The position numbers and the translations under genes are program-made. From assembly GCA_012845835.1 (NCBI GenBank), contig JABAKD010000023.1, positions 6,957,147 to 7,021,146 of the forward strand: a DNA stretch of 64,000 nt. Reading direction: 5' to 3'. Below are positions 61,996 through 64,000 of this stretch, one piece after another. The notes under the pieces were generated by a model. It did not search any database and was not told where the DNA came from. It saw only the letters and a program-made list of their open reading frames with translations. The stretch is from Undaria pinnatifida (Eukaryota; Sar; Phaeophyceae; Laminariales; Alariaceae). Position 1 is the stretch's first letter. The number at the start of each line of letters is the position of its first letter.

Positions 61996-62550
61996 CGAGA
62001 CCCCGACAGTAAGCAGCGGTCAGTATATATTTTCCGAAACAACGGTCGGTGCTCTTGCTTGTATGCGCTTGATACCGGGGTGGTAAGCAGCGGTCATTTA
62101 CGTATGTTTAAAATATCCCGAAAACGAGGGTCGAAGAACGATGAGGCCCGCTTCGACCGAGCGAAATGCACGACAGGAGCGATCTTATCAACTTACTGTA
62201 TTCATAGCAAGATCGTGCAACATCACGACTCGAGTAGTCTTGTGCTGCGCGAGTGTGGTGTCGTCGAAACATCTCCGCATGCAGCCTCCTCTGCGGACAC
62301 GTTTTCCTCACCCCAGCGCCCGGGCTTGGTCCATGAGACCGATACAGGAATGGTCACATTTGTTTTTCGACACTTTTCCCTCTGAAGTCCAACGGGGACC
62401 AAGCCCCATGGGACCGACCGCATACACGTGCTGTTCTGAAGAATCACCTGAGATTCACATACATGTGGAACGCTTTTTCTAGTATTGAGGCTGTTGGTCT
62501 CCGATACGACAATTTAGACGTCGTATTCCTCATTGTGAGGAGCTATGGTT

Positions 62551-62815
62551 GACGCGTGCTACGATAGAGGTTGCACTTTTCGTCTGACATGTTTTCCGAA
62601 TGACGGCACCCCCCTTAACCCCAAATCGTCGGCAATAGTTCACTTTTATTTTGCATGATTCTCGTCGTGTACCAAGGCCGTGGGATTGGTTGTTCATCCG
62701 GTATCATAGCAATTTTAATTTTTTCCAAATCCGTTTTTGGGAGGGATCTTCTTAAGCTCGCCCAAATTGAGGAACGTCAGAAAAAAACGTGGTGCACCTC
62801 TGTCGTAGCAAGAGC
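62551..62815 (+). mobile_element. MITE family A copy
   Basis: Begins GACGCGTGCTACGATAGAGG and ends CACCTCTGTCGTAGCA. Internal sequence close to the copy at 78-346, about 265 bases. Confidence 0.77.
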
Positions 62816-63031
62816 CACAGGGTCGGTGGCGGATGCTAGGCTGCATCAACGCTTACCGAGGGCTTACTCGACTTTTTGCCCAGTCACAGCTTCCCTCACT
62901 AGGTACAACTTTCCACATTGTTCTTGGCTTCGACGTTGTAGTGTGCCTACGGGTTCGATTGTGAACACCTCTCACTCCGAGACGTATCCTACGATACAGC
63001 AGGGGGCTCGGAATAAAGTTTTATGAGAAAG

Positions 63032-63404
63032 TGTTATAAGGCTTAGTTTGGGTAAGCTACCGGTTAACCAGTTGCAAGTGGTCAAACGGACTAATACCCC
63101 ACTAATACCTTAACAAATGGCGTCGTCGGCAGGACCATGGGTTTCTTGGGTCGTGGGTTCGATCCCCACCATCCACAACAATAAACTTTTCAGATTTTCC
63201 CCATGTCGAACTTGAAAAATACTCTCCCTGGTATCCCAGGGAATGAAGCGGCTTGGATAAATGACAGGTCCGCCCGTATATCCGGCCGATCTGCTATCCC
63301 GCCGTTTCAGGGGGGGAGAGTGTTATAAGGCTTAGTTTGGGTAAGCTACCGGTTAACCTTTTGCAAGTGGTCAAACGGACTAATACCCCACTAATACCTT
63401 AACA
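63032..63404 (+). mobile_element. TRIM copy 2, young
   Basis: Direct repeats 63032-63115 and 63321-63404 are 84 bases each with two differences. They start TGTTATAAGG and end CCTTAACA, so the tips are inverted (TGTTA/TAACA). AAAG is duplicated at 63028-63031 and 63405-63408. A purine tract GGGGGGGAGAG abuts the right repeat. Just inside the left repeat, TGGCGTCGTCGGCAGGACC and GTGGGTTCGATCCCCAC resemble the A and B boxes and T-stem of a tRNA-Lys. Confidence 0.87.
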
Positions 63405-63621
63405 AAAGCTCCTAACCCGAGCTCGGCATTTCACGCGAAATAGTCCGACTTGGAAGGCGTTCGTGTTCGCGCAACCACAACCAAGCGTCTATGCCCTCTA
63501 CATTCTATAATACTCCGAGTATGTCACACTCAACTTAATAGGTAGTTCCTCGCTTGAGGAAGTCATCCGCAACATTACCAGAGAACTTTTGTTACTAAAC
63601 ACCCTTCTGGCCGAAAACGTG

Positions 63622-63926
63622 TCGACGCGCGTGCTGCGATAGAAGTGTGCACCGCCTTTTTTCTGAGGTTCCTCAATTTCGGGTTGGTTTAAGACCTCTC
63701 CGAGAGTCTCCCAAAACACTGTTTTCTGATAAAAATAAAGCTGCTGCTACGATATCGGATGATCAATCCCTTGGCCTAGTTACACAACGAGAATCATGAA
63801 AAAAAAAAGGGGCGTATTTTCCAACGATGTTGGGCTAAGGAGCCCTGTCATTCAGAAAAAAATTCGCACGGAAAGTGATACCTTCTAGTCTAGACTATAT
63901 TATAGTATTAATAGCGTGCGTCAACC
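63622..63926 (-). mobile_element. MITE family A copy, reverse orientation
   Basis: Begins GACGCGCGTGCTGCGATAGA and carries the family landmarks in reverse. Near its other end the palindrome TAGTCTAGACTA interrupts the terminal repeat, which resumes as GCGTGCGTC at about 63917. Confidence 0.65.
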
Positions 63927-64000
63927 CTTATCTATCTAGGGATGAGTCCTCCGATCGATCGTTGATTCTAACCATAGAAGCGTTGGAGCGTGGGTCCAAT

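Larger units (their letters stand above)
61225..64000. other. Start of intron 4 of the GT92-like gene
   Basis: No next exon recognised up to the window edge. Holds a family C fragment, two MITE A copies and TRIM copy 2; 61225-61920 has nothing recognisable. Confidence 0.5.

Noticed and set aside
63116..63185. A genuine tRNA-Lys gene
   Set aside because: The T-stem and loop fit, but the anticodon arm is shortened and the acceptor ends do not pair; it lies inside the TRIM.

Overview
This window looks like nuclear DNA of a photosynthetic stramenopile, and a brown alga fits best. That is an inference. It rests on very long GT-AG introns stuffed with repeats, short exons, near-balanced base composition, many miniature transposons, and Golgi-type glycosyltransferases of families common in such genomes. 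No bacterial operon, CRISPR array, rRNA gene or intact tRNA gene was seen. Most long open frames in the window are low-complexity shadows. The genes were found by joining short conserved exons whose splice sites and phases agree.

Four coding regions are supported. (1) On the minus strand, positions 25733 to 1827, an eight-exon gene of about 24 kb encodes a type II membrane protein ending in a PF03407 (GT77-like) nucleotide-sugar transferase domain. Seven of its eight splice sites pairs join in phase 0 and the domain reads through without a gap. Two exons carry a one-base frame slip, each exactly at a 14-base G homopolymer (mRNA sense). (2) On the plus strand, 50627 to 61224 and running past the right edge, a second type II membrane glycosyltransferase of the GT92 / Glyco_tranf_2_4 kind has four exons with matching phases. 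(3) On the plus strand, about 29550 to 32340, a small cysteine-rich protein of unknown function has three exons; one junction is unresolved. (4) On the minus strand, 53066 to 52812, a hypothetical exon inside intron 1 of gene 2 is cut by a miniature transposon. A weaker candidate lies at 42632-43204 (minus).

Layout. 1-1.8 kb: repeats downstream of gene 1. 1.8-25.7 kb: gene 1, whose introns hold transposons, homopolymers and degenerate copies of its own exon edges. 25.7-29.5 kb: its promoter side, a 0.2 kb-unit tandem array and a SINE. 29.5-32.3 kb: the cysteine-rich gene. 32.3-50.6 kb: gene-poor repeats. 50.6-64 kb: the GT92-like gene with transposon-filled introns.

Repeat families recognised by comparing copies within the window are: A, a 260-280 bp MITE; B, an 88-bp unit that occurs alone or in tandem; C, a 100-200 bp element; D, a 300-bp tRNA-like SINE; P, elements ending in poly-C; and a TRIM retroelement with 84-100 bp terminal repeats and 4-bp target duplications. 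The main novelty is that gene 1 carries truncated, diverged 'echoes' of its own exon edges beside five exon boundaries, and that P elements of two different bodies share one poly-C tail.
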